DNA from: Albitalea sp966211955
Lineage (GTDB): Bacteria; Pseudomonadota; Gammaproteobacteria; Burkholderiales; Burkholderiaceae_C
DNA: 64,000 bases
NCBI GenBank assembly: GCA_966211955.1
Contig: CBIHOF010000010.1
Location: 1 to 64,000 of the forward strand
Direction: 5' to 3'
The position numbers were made by a program, and so were the translations under genes. The notes under the pieces are model-generated. The model had not been told where the DNA came from and did no database searches. It was given only the letters and a program-made list of their open reading frames with translations. Shown here in pieces: positions 36,298 to 44,179 of this stretch. How positions within the stretch are numbered: position 1 is the stretch's first letter; the number at the start of each line of letters is the position of its first letter.

Positions 36298-36795
36298 TCA
36301 GCGAAGCGATGTCAGGATCGCCGCCTGCAGCATGAAGCGGCGGTCGTCGACCCGTGGCAGGGAGACGGTGGTCAGCGCGCCCTGTGAGCCGGCGATCCAG
36401 GACGGGATGCCTTCGAGCACCGGCACGCCGGCGGCATCGCGCAGTTGCCGCACGAGTTGCGGTGCGATGCCCTGGCACATCACCGCGTCGTACAGGCGGC
36501 CGAGGATGCGGGCGGTGCGGGCAATGTCCTGCGGCGTGGTCAGCTCGCTCAGGCTTGGTCGGATGCTGGCGACGTTCGCGCCGAGGTCGGCCGCCGCGCC
36601 GCGCAGCAGCGCGGCATCGGCGTCCGTGTCCGATTCGCACAGCAAGCCGATGTTCTTGCCGCGCAGCAAGGGTTGCGGGATGCCCTTGTCGCGCGAACGC
36701 TGCAGCTCGAGCGCCCGGCTCCGCAGCACGGCCGAGTCCTCCGCCCACGTCTGGTCGGGCGCGGCAGGGTGGGTGATATTGGGCTTGGAGTGCAT
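36298..36795 (-). CDS. Truncated, degenerate carbamoyltransferase-like protein
   Basis: This protein of about 165 residues resembles only the N-terminal carbamoyl-phosphate half of ornithine/aspartate carbamoyltransferases: PLLRGKNIGLLCESDTDADAALLRGAAADLGANV aligns with the family block that normally carries the STRTR loop, and GIAPQLVRQLRDAAGVPVLEGIPS with the block before the HPTQ region. The STRTR phosphate-binding residues are replaced (ESDTDAD), and the ornithine/aspartate half is absent. It is therefore probably not an active transferase. The start is uncertain: ATG 36795, or TTG 36813 in frame. It lies directly upstream of the acetyltransferase gene. Confidence 0.65.
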   Translation of the reverse strand: MHSKPNITHPAAPDQTWAEDSAVLRSRALELQRSRDKGIPQPLLRGKNIGLLCESDTDADAALLRGAAADLGANVASIRPSLSELTTPQDIARTARILGRLYDAVMCQGIAPQLVRQLRDAAGVPVLEGIPSWIAGSQGALTTVSLPRVDDRRFMLQAAILTSLR

Positions 36796-36882
36796 GGTGG
36801 CGGCGGTTCGCAATGGCGGAGTTGGCCTTCTGTGACCATTTCCAGCGGTAACCGAAGGCTATCGACGCGCCGTGCGCACGCC

Positions 36883-36896
36883 TTGATGCGCATCAA
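36883..36896. promoter_or_regulatory. FNR/Anr-type box in a divergent promoter region
   Basis: TTGATGCGCATCAA is a perfect palindromic match to the FNR/Anr consensus. It is 87 bp from the carbamoyltransferase-like start on the left and 145 bp from the Crp/FNR-family regulator start on the right, so it can serve both. TGATAC, 22 nt to the right, is a weak -10 candidate. The rest of the 246-bp gap contains repeated GGTAACCGA/GTTACCGA-like half-sites (36847, 36951, 36983) of unknown meaning. Confidence 0.72.
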
Positions 36897-37041
36897 GCCG
36901 CGAGCGGCCGGTTGGTGCTGATACGCGCCTGACATGAACCATTCACGCAGCGTTACCGAACGAGCCCGACGGTTGTCATTCGGTTATCCGGCGCTCCCTA
37001 GGATTCATCCATCGACAAGCCCCACCGTCCAGGAGCCCACC

Positions 37042-37818
37042 ATGCTGAATACCGCCACCCCCGTCCAAGCCCGCACGAACCCCCAGGCGATGTTCGCCCT
37101 GCGCTGCCCCGACGATGAGAACCAGCGCACCAGCCAACGCATTGCCGATGTGCTCAAGCTGCTGAACGACGCGCTGCACCCCGCCCGCCGCCTGGCGCGC
37201 GCCGGCGACGTGATCTACCAGGCCGGCGAGCGCTTCCAGAACCTGTACATCCTGAACTCGGGCTTTTGCAAGATCGTCAACCTGTCCGCCGACGGCCGCG
37301 AGCAGGTGGTCGGCCTCAAGTTCCGCGGCGACTGGCTGGGCTTCGACGGCATCGCCAACACCCAGTACACCTGCGACGCCATCGCCATGGACACGAGCGA
37401 CGTCTGGGTCATCCCCTACGACTCCCTGCTGACCGCGTGCGCCGCCCGCCCCGCGCTCATGACCGTGCTGCACGAAGCCATGAGCCGCGAGATCAGTGGC
37501 GAGCGCGATTCGCTGATGTCGGTGTGCACGCTGCCGGCAGACGCCCGCGTGGCCGACTTCCTTCGCTACTGGGCCGAATCGCTGGCCAAGCGCGGCCTGC
37601 GCTGCGACCAGATCACCTTGCGCATGACGCGTGCCGAGATCGGAAACTACCTCGGCATGACGCTCGAAACCGTGAGCCGCGCGCTGTCCAAGCTGGCGCG
37701 CGACAAGGTCATCGGCTTCGCCGAGAAGGGCCGCCGCGACGTGCAGATTCCGGATGTGAGCGCGCTCACGGCCTTCGTGCAGCGCTGCCTGGCGCCGGCG
37801 CCTGCGACACTGCAGTGA
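37042..37818 (+). CDS. Crp/FNR-family regulator lacking the FNR cysteine cluster
   Basis: This 258-residue activator has a cyclic-nucleotide-like sensor domain (about 50-160) and the helix-turn-helix TRAEIGNYLGMTLETVSRALSKLARDKVI (about 200-228), whose E..SR residues match FNR-type TTGAT recognition. The N-terminal C-x2-C-x5-C arrangement of FNR is absent (only one early cysteine, FALRCPDDEN), so it should not carry a 4Fe-4S cluster and may sense another signal, as Dnr- or FixK-type proteins do. AGGAG lies 6-7 nt before the ATG at 37042. A perfect FNR box upstream suggests it acts below the oxygen sensor. Confidence 0.88.
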   Translation: MLNTATPVQARTNPQAMFALRCPDDENQRTSQRIADVLKLLNDALHPARRLARAGDVIYQAGERFQNLYILNSGFCKIVNLSADGREQVVGLKFRGDWLGFDGIANTQYTCDAIAMDTSDVWVIPYDSLLTACAARPALMTVLHEAMSREISGERDSLMSVCTLPADARVADFLRYWAESLAKRGLRCDQITLRMTRAEIGNYLGMTLETVSRALSKLARDKVIGFAEKGRRDVQIPDVSALTAFVQRCLAPAPATLQ

Positions 37819-37879
37819 GCTGGATGGACGGGCTGGGCTACACAAGGCTCAGGAATAACCGAGATTGCGCACGCACTTG

Positions 37880-38128
37880 CTAAGACTTGCGCCATAGGTT
37901 TAGCGCGAACTTCGCCAGAAACAACCCGATGGCGCCCAGCAGCATGGCGGGCAGCAAGATACCCGAACCGTCCGCTTCCACACCGCCAGCGGTGTGGCTT
38001 GGCATCGCCGCGGACTTTGGTGCGTATTCATCGCCGAAGTAGAAGTGCAGGGTTGCGAGCAGCAGCCACATTGCCCACCCAAGCACGGCGGCAGCGAGCC
38101 CTCCAACGATTACCGCAACTTTGCGCAA
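37880..38128 (-). CDS. Small two-helix membrane protein
   Basis: This 82-residue protein starts at a TTG with GAAGGGAA about 6 nt upstream. Helix 1 is VAVIVGGLAAAVLGWAMWLLLATLHFYF, a linker follows, and helix 2 is ILLPAMLLGAIGLFLAKFAL. It was not recognised. Genes beside it encode a TMEM175-like channel and a Crp/FNR regulator. Confidence 0.55.
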   Translation of the reverse strand: MRKVAVIVGGLAAAVLGWAMWLLLATLHFYFGDEYAPKSAAMPSHTAGGVEADGSGILLPAMLLGAIGLFLAKFALNLWRKS

Positions 38129-38152
38129 TGCGAGTTCCCTTCGACGGAAGGG

Positions 38153-38737
38153 CTAGGTTTCTCTGTGTGCGAGCGCATGTTCGATTCGGCGGTCAGGAAC
38201 GAGCCATAGTATTGCGACGGCGACATAGAGTGCCTGAGCGAGCCACGAAAACCAGAAGGTGGCCGCAATTGCCAGCAAGTAGAAGACAAGAGACAGCCTG
38301 GCTTTCCAATCGCGACCAACGGCGTTCTTCAGCACGGAGGCAGGGCCTTCGGAGGCGATGATTGTCCGCTGCAGCACCCAGTACGCGGTGGCAGCCATGA
38401 GCAAGACCACTCCATAAAGCGCTGAAGGCACGGGCGCGAAGTGGTTCTCGCCCATCCAACCCGTGACGAAGGGAAAGAGCGACAGCCAGAACAAGAAATG
38501 AAGATTTGCCCAGAGCACAGCTCCCGTGACCTTGCTCGATGCCTGCAGCATGTGGTGGTGGTTGTTCCAGTAGATGCCGACATAGATGAAGCTCAGTACG
38601 TAGCTCAGAACGACCGGCACCAACGGAAGCAGGGACGCCAGTTGTTCACCGTGCGGAACCTTCAGTTCCAACACCATGATCGTGATGATGATCGCAATGA
38701 CACCGTCACTGAACGCCTCCAGCCGACCCGTGCCCAT
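38153..38737 (-). CDS. TMEM175 family (DUF1211) putative potassium channel
   Basis: This 194-residue inner-membrane protein has about six helices. The N-terminal RLEAFSDGVIAIIITIMVLELKVP contains the FSD signature of the TMEM175/DUF1211 family, whose bacterial members form K+-selective channels. HHHMLQASSKVTGAVLWANLHFLFWLSLFPF is the second conserved part. Ion selectivity is inferred from the family. It is transcribed towards the small membrane protein, 24 nt away. Confidence 0.87.
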   Translation of the reverse strand: MGTGRLEAFSDGVIAIIITIMVLELKVPHGEQLASLLPLVPVVLSYVLSFIYVGIYWNNHHHMLQASSKVTGAVLWANLHFLFWLSLFPFVTGWMGENHFAPVPSALYGVVLLMAATAYWVLQRTIIASEGPASVLKNAVGRDWKARLSLVFYLLAIAATFWFSWLAQALYVAVAILWLVPDRRIEHALAHRET

Positions 38738-38849
38738 TACGCCTCCACTGCGGCAACGACGCCACTGGCATGAGTGGCAAACGACAAACAGCGAAGCGCG
38801 CTGTTGGCGGCTCGCTCGAAGGAAGGGTTGCGCGGCATGGACGAAGCAC

Positions 38850-39362
38850 TCAGATGGTGATGTTCTTGCGCATCACTGTCAGTGAGGGCGGATGCGCCAG
38901 CGTTTGGTACACAACGCAATACCTCTCTGTCAAACGAATGAGCGTGGCGAGTTGCTCCTCGGAGGCGTCGGTGTCGAATGTGAAGTGCAGCCGTATGCTC
39001 TGGAACCCGACCGGCACATCCTTGGACAACCCCAGAGTTCCACGAAAGTCGAGATCACCTTCTGCCTGGAGAGAGGCGTCGCGCAATACGATGCCAAGTG
39101 CCGTGGCCACTGCATTCAGTGTGACGCCTGCGCACGCCACCAAGGCTTCGAGGAGCATGTCGCCGGAGCAGGCCGCTTGACCGCTGCCACCGGTGGCGGG
39201 ATGCAAGCCAGCCTCGACCAGTGCCTTGCCAGTTTCAATCTTGCAACTGACGCCCTCGCCGATGCGGCCTTGCGCTCGCAGGGTGATGAGTGCCGCCTCG
39301 GGGGATGCGCGATAGCGCTCCTTCAACGGAGCCTGAATCGAGCGCAGGTCTTGAGCATCCAT
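38850..39362 (-). CDS. OsmC family protein
   Basis: This 170-residue protein of the OsmC/Ohr superfamily includes thiol peroxidases. Two conserved cysteines are suggested in GQAACSGDMLLEALVACAGVTLNAVA (about 69-94); the C-terminal TERYCVVYQTLAHPP holds another. The spacing resembles OsmC-like proteins of unclear substrate rather than the organic hydroperoxide reductase Ohr. AGGAGG lies about 7 nt before the ATG at 39362. It is monocistronic and followed by a gene-poor stretch. Confidence 0.85.
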   Translation of the reverse strand: MDAQDLRSIQAPLKERYRASPEAALITLRAQGRIGEGVSCKIETGKALVEAGLHPATGGSGQAACSGDMLLEALVACAGVTLNAVATALGIVLRDASLQAEGDLDFRGTLGLSKDVPVGFQSIRLHFTFDTDASEEQLATLIRLTERYCVVYQTLAHPPSLTVMRKNITI

Positions 39363-39385
39363 GACAGTGCCTCCTGATGGCGCAA

Positions 39386-39595
39386 CTACTCGACCGGACT
39401 CGCATCGTCTTGCGCGGCAACCACCGGTTTCCTCCATGCGGATGCTGAGCCCTTCCTTTCCGGAATCGGTTCGAGCATATTCCGCACCTTGAGCCGCAAG
39501 AACACATTCTTCATGCTGTTCTCGCTCTTGATTCCAGTTATCTCTCTCGCTACGGTGTTTGTGATTTCCTCATGATTCTCCATGTAATGCATCAC
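39386..39595 (-). pseudogene. Possible relic of a DNA-binding protein C terminus
   Basis: A 69-codon frame reads MHYMENHEEITNTVAREITG, then SMKNVFLRLKVRNMLEPIPE and a GSASAWRKP end. This looks like a winged-helix C-terminal segment, as found after AlbA/AAA-4 type domains. The coding flavour continues upstream of the ATG (GSPEELV) before breaking, so a truncated remnant is likelier than a complete gene. A GGAGG 7-8 nt before ATG 39592 means a real small gene cannot be excluded. The surrounding 39363-39749 gap holds no intact gene. Confidence 0.35.
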
Positions 39596-39622
39596 GAGTT
39601 CCTCCGGCGAACCGAGCGCTGA

Positions 39623-39766
39623 CGGCCACGCCGCACGCAGATTCCTTTTTCGCGGCGGTGGGACACGATTGAATCAACGCTCAACTACGACCACTTCCCG
39701 CCGAAGGCGCCCACCGTCCCGGACCGACTCAAGGCTGCCAGCACCAAGCTCAATGCGCCGACGTGA
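39623..39766 (+). pseudogene. Possible C-terminal gene fragment
   Basis: An open frame without a start codon runs to a TGA at 39764-39766. Its last residues, WDTIESTLNYDHFPPKAPT then VPDRLKAASTKLNAPT, have the composition of a real protein tail. It was not recognised. Its end overlaps the kinase stop region on the other strand. Together with the relic at 39386 it marks a decayed or rearranged segment. Confidence 0.25.
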
Positions 39767-41831
39767 CCTTCGCGATGGCTCTTGCCAGCTCCGCCCGCGT
39801 GTAAGGCTTGCGCAGCAACTCCCAGCTGGGCGGCGAATCACGATCAGCGTCCAGCAGCTCGGCCGAGAAACCAGACATCAGCAGGATGGCCATGTCCGCA
39901 TACATGGCCTGCGCCTTCGCGGCCAGTTCGGTGCCGCGCATGCCGGGGCCCAGCGCAATGTCGGTCAGCAGCAGGTCGAAGGGTGCCGACGCGTCGAGCA
40001 CCAGCAGCGCCTGTTCGGCGCTCGGCGCAGTGGTGACCTCGCAGCCGAGCGCGACGAGGAAGGTCTCCACGACCTTGCGCACCTCGGTGTCGTCTTCAAC
40101 CATCAGCACCTTCAGGCCCGGCCGCACCACATCGCCTTCGTGGCGCGCGTCGTCGTCGACCGGCTGGTCGTCCTGCCAGGGGCGTGGGATGTACAGCGTG
40201 ATGGTCGTGCCCAGGCCGGGCGCGCTGTCGATGGCGATGGCGCCACGCGACTGCTTCACGAAACCATAGACCGTGCTCAACCCGAGTCCCGTGCCACGGC
40301 CCGCTTCCTTGGTGGTGAAGAAGGGCTCGAATGCGCGCTCCTTCACTTCCTCGGGCATGCCTGTGCCCGTGTCGCTGATGGCTATCGCGACCAGCATGTC
40401 CTCGGCAACGCTCGGGTCGTCCAGTTCGCTGCGCACCTCGGGCGGAAGCGCAAGGCAGGGGCCGCAGCGGAAGTGCAGCGTGCCGCCGTCGGGCATCGCG
40501 TCGCGCGCGTTGATGGCGATGTTGAGCAGGGCGGATTCGAGCTGGCCCGGGTCGGCCAGCACCGGCGGGCAGGACGCGGGCGCATCGACCTCGATGCGAA
40601 TGCGCTGGTCCAGCGTGCGGCGAAGCATGTCGGCAAGCGACTGCAGCAGCGTGTTCACCTCCACCGGCGCGGGCTGCAACACCTGGCGGCGCGAGAAGGC
40701 GAGCAGCTTGCCGGTGAGCTCGGCCGCGCGGCGCGTGGCGCGCGTGGCGGCAGCCACCAGCTGCTGGCCATAGGCATCTTCCGTCAACGCGGGCAGCTCC
40801 TCGATCACCTGCAGGTTGCCCTGGATGATGGTGAGCAGGTTGTTGAAGTCGTGCGCAATGCCGCCGGTGAGCTGGCCGACGCTCTCCAGCCGTTGTGCAT
40901 GGTTGAGCGCCTCTTCGGATTGCGCGCGCTGGATGCTCGTGGACAGCAGGTTGGCCACTGACTCGAGAAATCGCATCTCGTCGTCGCCGAAGCGCTGCGG
41001 ATGCGTCGAGCGCACCGCCAGCGCGCCGATCGTGCGACCGCGCTCCGACAGAGGCACGGCCACCGCGCTGACCAGGCCCGCGTCCACGTAGGCGGGCGGG
41101 ATCTCGTAGCGCTGTTCGCTGCGATAGTCCTCGACGACCACCGGGCGGTTCTGCGCGATGACGAAACCGGGTGGCGTTTCCAGGCGGTTTGCGATTCGCG
41201 CACCGATCTCCTCGCCCTTGACCAGCCCCACGCCGCTCGCCACCCGGAAGCTCTGCCGGTCGCCGTCGAGCAGGTACACCACGGCCAGTTCCGCCTGCAA
41301 GGCCTGCGCGGCAATGGCGGGCACCTGCTCGAGCACCGCCTGCGGATCGCGTGCATCCACGGCCACGCGGCCGAGCTGCGCGAGGTGCTCGCTGTAGCGC
41401 GCGCGCTGCAGCGCCTGCTTCACGCGCGGGTAGGTGCCAATGTCGCGGATGGCCGCCACCACGAAGGGCAGGCCATGGCTTTGCAGCGGGCTGAGGGCGA
41501 TCTCCACCATCACCTCGCTGCCGTCGCGGCGCTTGGCGACGAGTTCCATCTGCGTGCCCATCGGGCGCGTGCGCGGCGCCTTGCCGTAGGCCTCGCGGTA
41601 GGACGCATGGCGCGGGCGGATGCTGTCAGGCACCAGCGCGTCCACGCTGAGGCCCGACAGTTCCTGCACGGTGTAGCCCAGCAGCCGCGCCGCCGCCGGG
41701 TTGGCCAGCACGATTTGGCCGGCCTGGTCCACCAGCAGCAGCGAGTCGGGGTAGGCCTCGAAGAGGGAGCGAAACACCGTCCGCTCGTCGAAGCCTTGGG
41801 GCAGCAAGGGCAGGGCAGGCGGATGGCTCAT
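39750..41831 (-). CDS. PAS-GAF hybrid sensor histidine kinase with receiver domain
   Basis: This 693-residue soluble kinase has a PAS domain (about 20-130), a GAF domain (about 160-305), HisKA with the phospho-accepting histidine in LTGGIAHDFNNLL (about 330), an HATPase domain with NIAINARDAMPDGG (N box) and GTGLGLSTVYGFVKQSRG (G box), and a C-terminal receiver domain with LLLTDIALG (about 575-690). No membrane segment is present, so the signal is intracellular. The gene starts 4 nt after the response regulator gene, forming one two-component unit. Confidence 0.92.
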   Translation of the reverse strand: MSHPPALPLLPQGFDERTVFRSLFEAYPDSLLLVDQAGQIVLANPAAARLLGYTVQELSGLSVDALVPDSIRPRHASYREAYGKAPRTRPMGTQMELVAKRRDGSEVMVEIALSPLQSHGLPFVVAAIRDIGTYPRVKQALQRARYSEHLAQLGRVAVDARDPQAVLEQVPAIAAQALQAELAVVYLLDGDRQSFRVASGVGLVKGEEIGARIANRLETPPGFVIAQNRPVVVEDYRSEQRYEIPPAYVDAGLVSAVAVPLSERGRTIGALAVRSTHPQRFGDDEMRFLESVANLLSTSIQRAQSEEALNHAQRLESVGQLTGGIAHDFNNLLTIIQGNLQVIEELPALTEDAYGQQLVAAATRATRRAAELTGKLLAFSRRQVLQPAPVEVNTLLQSLADMLRRTLDQRIRIEVDAPASCPPVLADPGQLESALLNIAINARDAMPDGGTLHFRCGPCLALPPEVRSELDDPSVAEDMLVAIAISDTGTGMPEEVKERAFEPFFTTKEAGRGTGLGLSTVYGFVKQSRGAIAIDSAPGLGTTITLYIPRPWQDDQPVDDDARHEGDVVRPGLKVLMVEDDTEVRKVVETFLVALGCEVTTAPSAEQALLVLDASAPFDLLLTDIALGPGMRGTELAAKAQAMYADMAILLMSGFSAELLDADRDSPPSWELLRKPYTRAELARAIAKVTSAH

Positions 41832-41835
41832 GGTT

Positions 41836-42579
41836 TCAAGCCCCTGTGACAGGCGGCACGAAGATGTAGCCGGCCCCCCGCACCGACTTGATGATCTGTG
41901 GGTTGTCGGCGTCGTCCTCGAGCTTCTTGCGCAGGCGGCCCACCTGGACGTCGATGGTGCGGTCGAAGGGCCCGGCTTCGCGGCCCCGCGTCTGCTCGAG
42001 CAGGAAGTCGCGCGAAAGCACGCGGCCGCCGTGGGTGGCGAAGGCCGAGAGCAGGTCGAACTCGCCGGTGGTGAGGGGTACGTCCTGGCCCTTGGGGCTG
42101 GTGAGCGAGCGGGCCGCGGTGTCCAGCGTCCAGCCGGCGAAGGCGAAGCGGCTGCTGCCCGCAGGAGCGGCGGCGGGCGGTGCGGCCACGTCGGCCTTGG
42201 GCGCCGCGGCCGGAGCGATGCGGCGCAGCACCGCCTTGATGCGGGCCAGCAGCTCGCGCAGGTCGAAGGGCTTGGTCACGTAGTCGTCCGCGCCCACCTC
42301 CAGGCCCACCACCTTGTCGACGGCGTCGCCGCGCCCGGTCACGATCACGAGGCCGCAGTGCCAATGCTCGCGCAGTTGCCGGGCGATGGCGAAGCCGTCT
42401 TCGCCGGGCAGGCCGAGGTCCAGAAGGACCAGGAGCGGAGGGTCCGTCGCCATCAGCGAGAGCAGCGAAGGGCCGGTGTGCAGCTGGCTGACACGAAAAC
42501 CGTGGTTCTGGAGGTAGCCCGCCAGGAGTTGCGTGATGTCGGTTTCGTCGTCGAGGACAGCGATGTGCAGGGGAGTCAT
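41836..42579 (-). CDS. OmpR-family response regulator
   Basis: This 247-residue regulator has a receiver domain (about 3-118: LDDETD acidic pocket, phospho-acceptor in LVLLDLGLPGEDGF, lysine in DDYVTKPFDLRELL), an alanine/proline linker, and a C-terminal winged helix (about 145-240, ending KSVRGAGYIFVP). The ATG at 42579 begins MTPLHIAVLDDE; no strong ribosome site. It is upstream of and tightly linked to the hybrid kinase. Target genes are unknown; nearby universal stress genes are candidates. Confidence 0.92.
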   Translation of the reverse strand: MTPLHIAVLDDETDITQLLAGYLQNHGFRVSQLHTGPSLLSLMATDPPLLVLLDLGLPGEDGFAIARQLREHWHCGLVIVTGRGDAVDKVVGLEVGADDYVTKPFDLRELLARIKAVLRRIAPAAAPKADVAAPPAAAPAGSSRFAFAGWTLDTAARSLTSPKGQDVPLTTGEFDLLSAFATHGGRVLSRDFLLEQTRGREAGPFDRTIDVQVGRLRKKLEDDADNPQIIKSVRGAGYIFVPPVTGA

Positions 42580-42642
42580 CGGTCGGGCGTGAGGCTGCGT
42601 GCGACGGCAAGCGTAGCAGCATCGGGGCCCCATCCGGGCGGC

Positions 42643-43491
42643 TCAGTGCGCCATCCACAAGGGAATGATGGCGTGCTGCAAGGCGGTGCGAGTAGCGCCC
42701 CCGAGGATGCGCTCCGTCCACCGCGAGTGGCTGTAGGTGCCCATGATGACGAGGTCGGCAGCCAACTCTGCCGCGGCGCGCATGATCTCGTCGCCCACTG
42801 CCTGCTCGGCACGCTCGATGCGGGCCTGCACGCGCACCCCCTGCCGCGACAGCCACGGGGTGATCTCGTCCACGCGCGCCTGCAGTGCCGCCTCGGCACC
42901 GGCATGGGGTTCGGACGCCGGTCGCCAGATGCGCAGGTGCACCTCGCGGGCCCGCCGCAACAGGGGCATCGCGTCGCCCACGGCGCGTGCGCACGCGGCG
43001 CTGTCGTCCCAGGCGATCAGCACCCGCTCGCCGACCCCGCCGCCGACCCGGCCGCCCCCGCCGGCGGGTGGCACGAGCAGCGTCGGGCGGGCGTTGTGCA
43101 GCAGCACCCGTTCCACCACATGCCGCTCGTCGTGACCGTCGCCGGCCTGCCCGATGACGGTCACGTCGCAGGTGTGCGAGCGGTGCAGCAGCACCGAGGC
43201 GCGGTCGCCCTCGATGGCCATCGCCTCGAAGGATGGCAGGTGCAATGCGCGGCACAGCTCCTGGAAGCGGTCGGCCCGGTGGCTCGCGAGCAGGGCGGCC
43301 GCATCGCGGGCGCCCTGCGCCTCGTGCAGCGAGCGGGCGGCCGCCCACGAAAAGTCGGTGTCCACGGTGCCCGTGGCCGCGATGCCGATGAGGTGGCTGC
43401 CGTGCGAGCGCGCGAGGCTGGCCGCGGTGCGCACGGCAGCGTCGCTGCCGCCGTCCAGGCTCAGGTCGACAAGGATGGTTCCGTAGGTCAT
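42643..43491 (-). CDS. Tandem universal stress protein
   Basis: This protein of about 282 residues has two Usp domains. The first begins MTYGTILVDLSLDGGSDAAVR, and the second begins ERVLIAWDDSAACARAV (about 160). The C-terminal GTYSHSRWTERILGGATRTAL resembles the nucleotide-binding loop, with changes from the G-2x-G-9x-G-S form, so ATP binding is uncertain. The start may be ATG 43491 or 43497. It is divergent from another usp gene with a near-consensus FNR box between them, as in Anr-controlled stress genes of pseudomonads. Confidence 0.85.
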   Translation of the reverse strand: MTYGTILVDLSLDGGSDAAVRTAASLARSHGSHLIGIAATGTVDTDFSWAAARSLHEAQGARDAAALLASHRADRFQELCRALHLPSFEAMAIEGDRASVLLHRSHTCDVTVIGQAGDGHDERHVVERVLLHNARPTLLVPPAGGGGRVGGGVGERVLIAWDDSAACARAVGDAMPLLRRAREVHLRIWRPASEPHAGAEAALQARVDEITPWLSRQGVRVQARIERAEQAVGDEIMRAAAELAADLVIMGTYSHSRWTERILGGATRTALQHAIIPLWMAH

Positions 43492-43587
43492 GGGCATGAA
43501 GCCCGAGGCGGGGATGCCATCGGGCGGTCGTGATGCTTGCTGGGTGCTTGCTTGCCCCCGACGATATGCCGAGGCCCGCGTCGAAGC

Positions 43588-43601
43588 TTGATCGAGCGCA
43601 A
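43588..43601. promoter_or_regulatory. FNR/Anr-like box between two universal stress genes
   Basis: TTGATCGAGCGCAA matches 8 of 10 fixed positions of TTGAT-N4-ATCAA. GACACT, exactly 22 nt to the right (43624-43629), could be the -10 element for the rightward usp gene at 43676. It lies 97 bp from the leftward usp start. Confidence 0.55.
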
Positions 43602-43675
43602 GCCTTCCTCCAGGGTGCGACATGACACTGCATCGAGGGTGATCCATTGCCCGGCCCTTGCGAAGGATGTGCACG

Positions 43676-44134
43676 ATGTACTCGAAGATCCTTGTTCCCC
43701 TGGACGACAGCCGCGCCTCCCAGCGCGGCCTCGACGAAGCCATCGGTCTCGCCGCTCGCCTGGACGCGACGCTGCATTTGCTGAACGTCGTCGATGCGCG
43801 GCTGCTCATCGGTGCGGTGTCGGCGTTCTCGCCGCCGGACCAGCTCATCCAGGATTGGCGCGACGCCGGCGAAAAGGTTCTGGCGCAGGCGCACAACCGC
43901 GCGCGGGAAAGGCGCGTCGCCTCCGACACCATCGTGCGCTGCGACCCGGCAATGCGGGTGTGCGACCTGATCGTGGACGAGGCGCGGCGCTGCGGCGCGG
44001 GCCTCATCGTCATGGGCACCCATGGCCGGCGCGGGCTCAAGCGCGTGGCGCTCGGCAGCGACGCTGAACTGGTGGTGCGCGACAGCCCGGTGCCGGTGCT
44101 GCTCGTGCGCGACGACGAATCGTCGGAAGACTGA
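43676..44134 (+). CDS. Universal stress protein (UspA family)
   Basis: This 152-residue single-domain protein begins MYSKILVPLDDSRASQRGLDEA. The nucleotide-binding signature GTHGRRGLKRVALGSDAELVV is intact (G-2x-G-9x-G-S). AAGGA lies about 9 nt before the ATG at 43676, favouring it over an ATG six codons upstream. It is divergent from the tandem usp gene, and the hemerythrin gene follows 45 nt later, probably in the same transcript. Confidence 0.9.
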   Translation: MYSKILVPLDDSRASQRGLDEAIGLAARLDATLHLLNVVDARLLIGAVSAFSPPDQLIQDWRDAGEKVLAQAHNRARERRVASDTIVRCDPAMRVCDLIVDEARRCGAGLIVMGTHGRRGLKRVALGSDAELVVRDSPVPVLLVRDDESSED

Positions 44135-44179
44135 CCGACCTCATCCACGCAAGCCGCCTCGATGCGGCAGGAGACCAAC

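Noticed and set aside
36934..37041. Upstream extension of the Crp/FNR regulator from 36934
   Set aside because: The added 36 residues look non-native and a good AGGAG lies before ATG 37042.
41828..44023. A 731-codon minus-strand frame over the response regulator and usp region
   Set aside because: It is frame-shifted relative to both real genes and rich in Arg/Gly/Ala; a compositional shadow.
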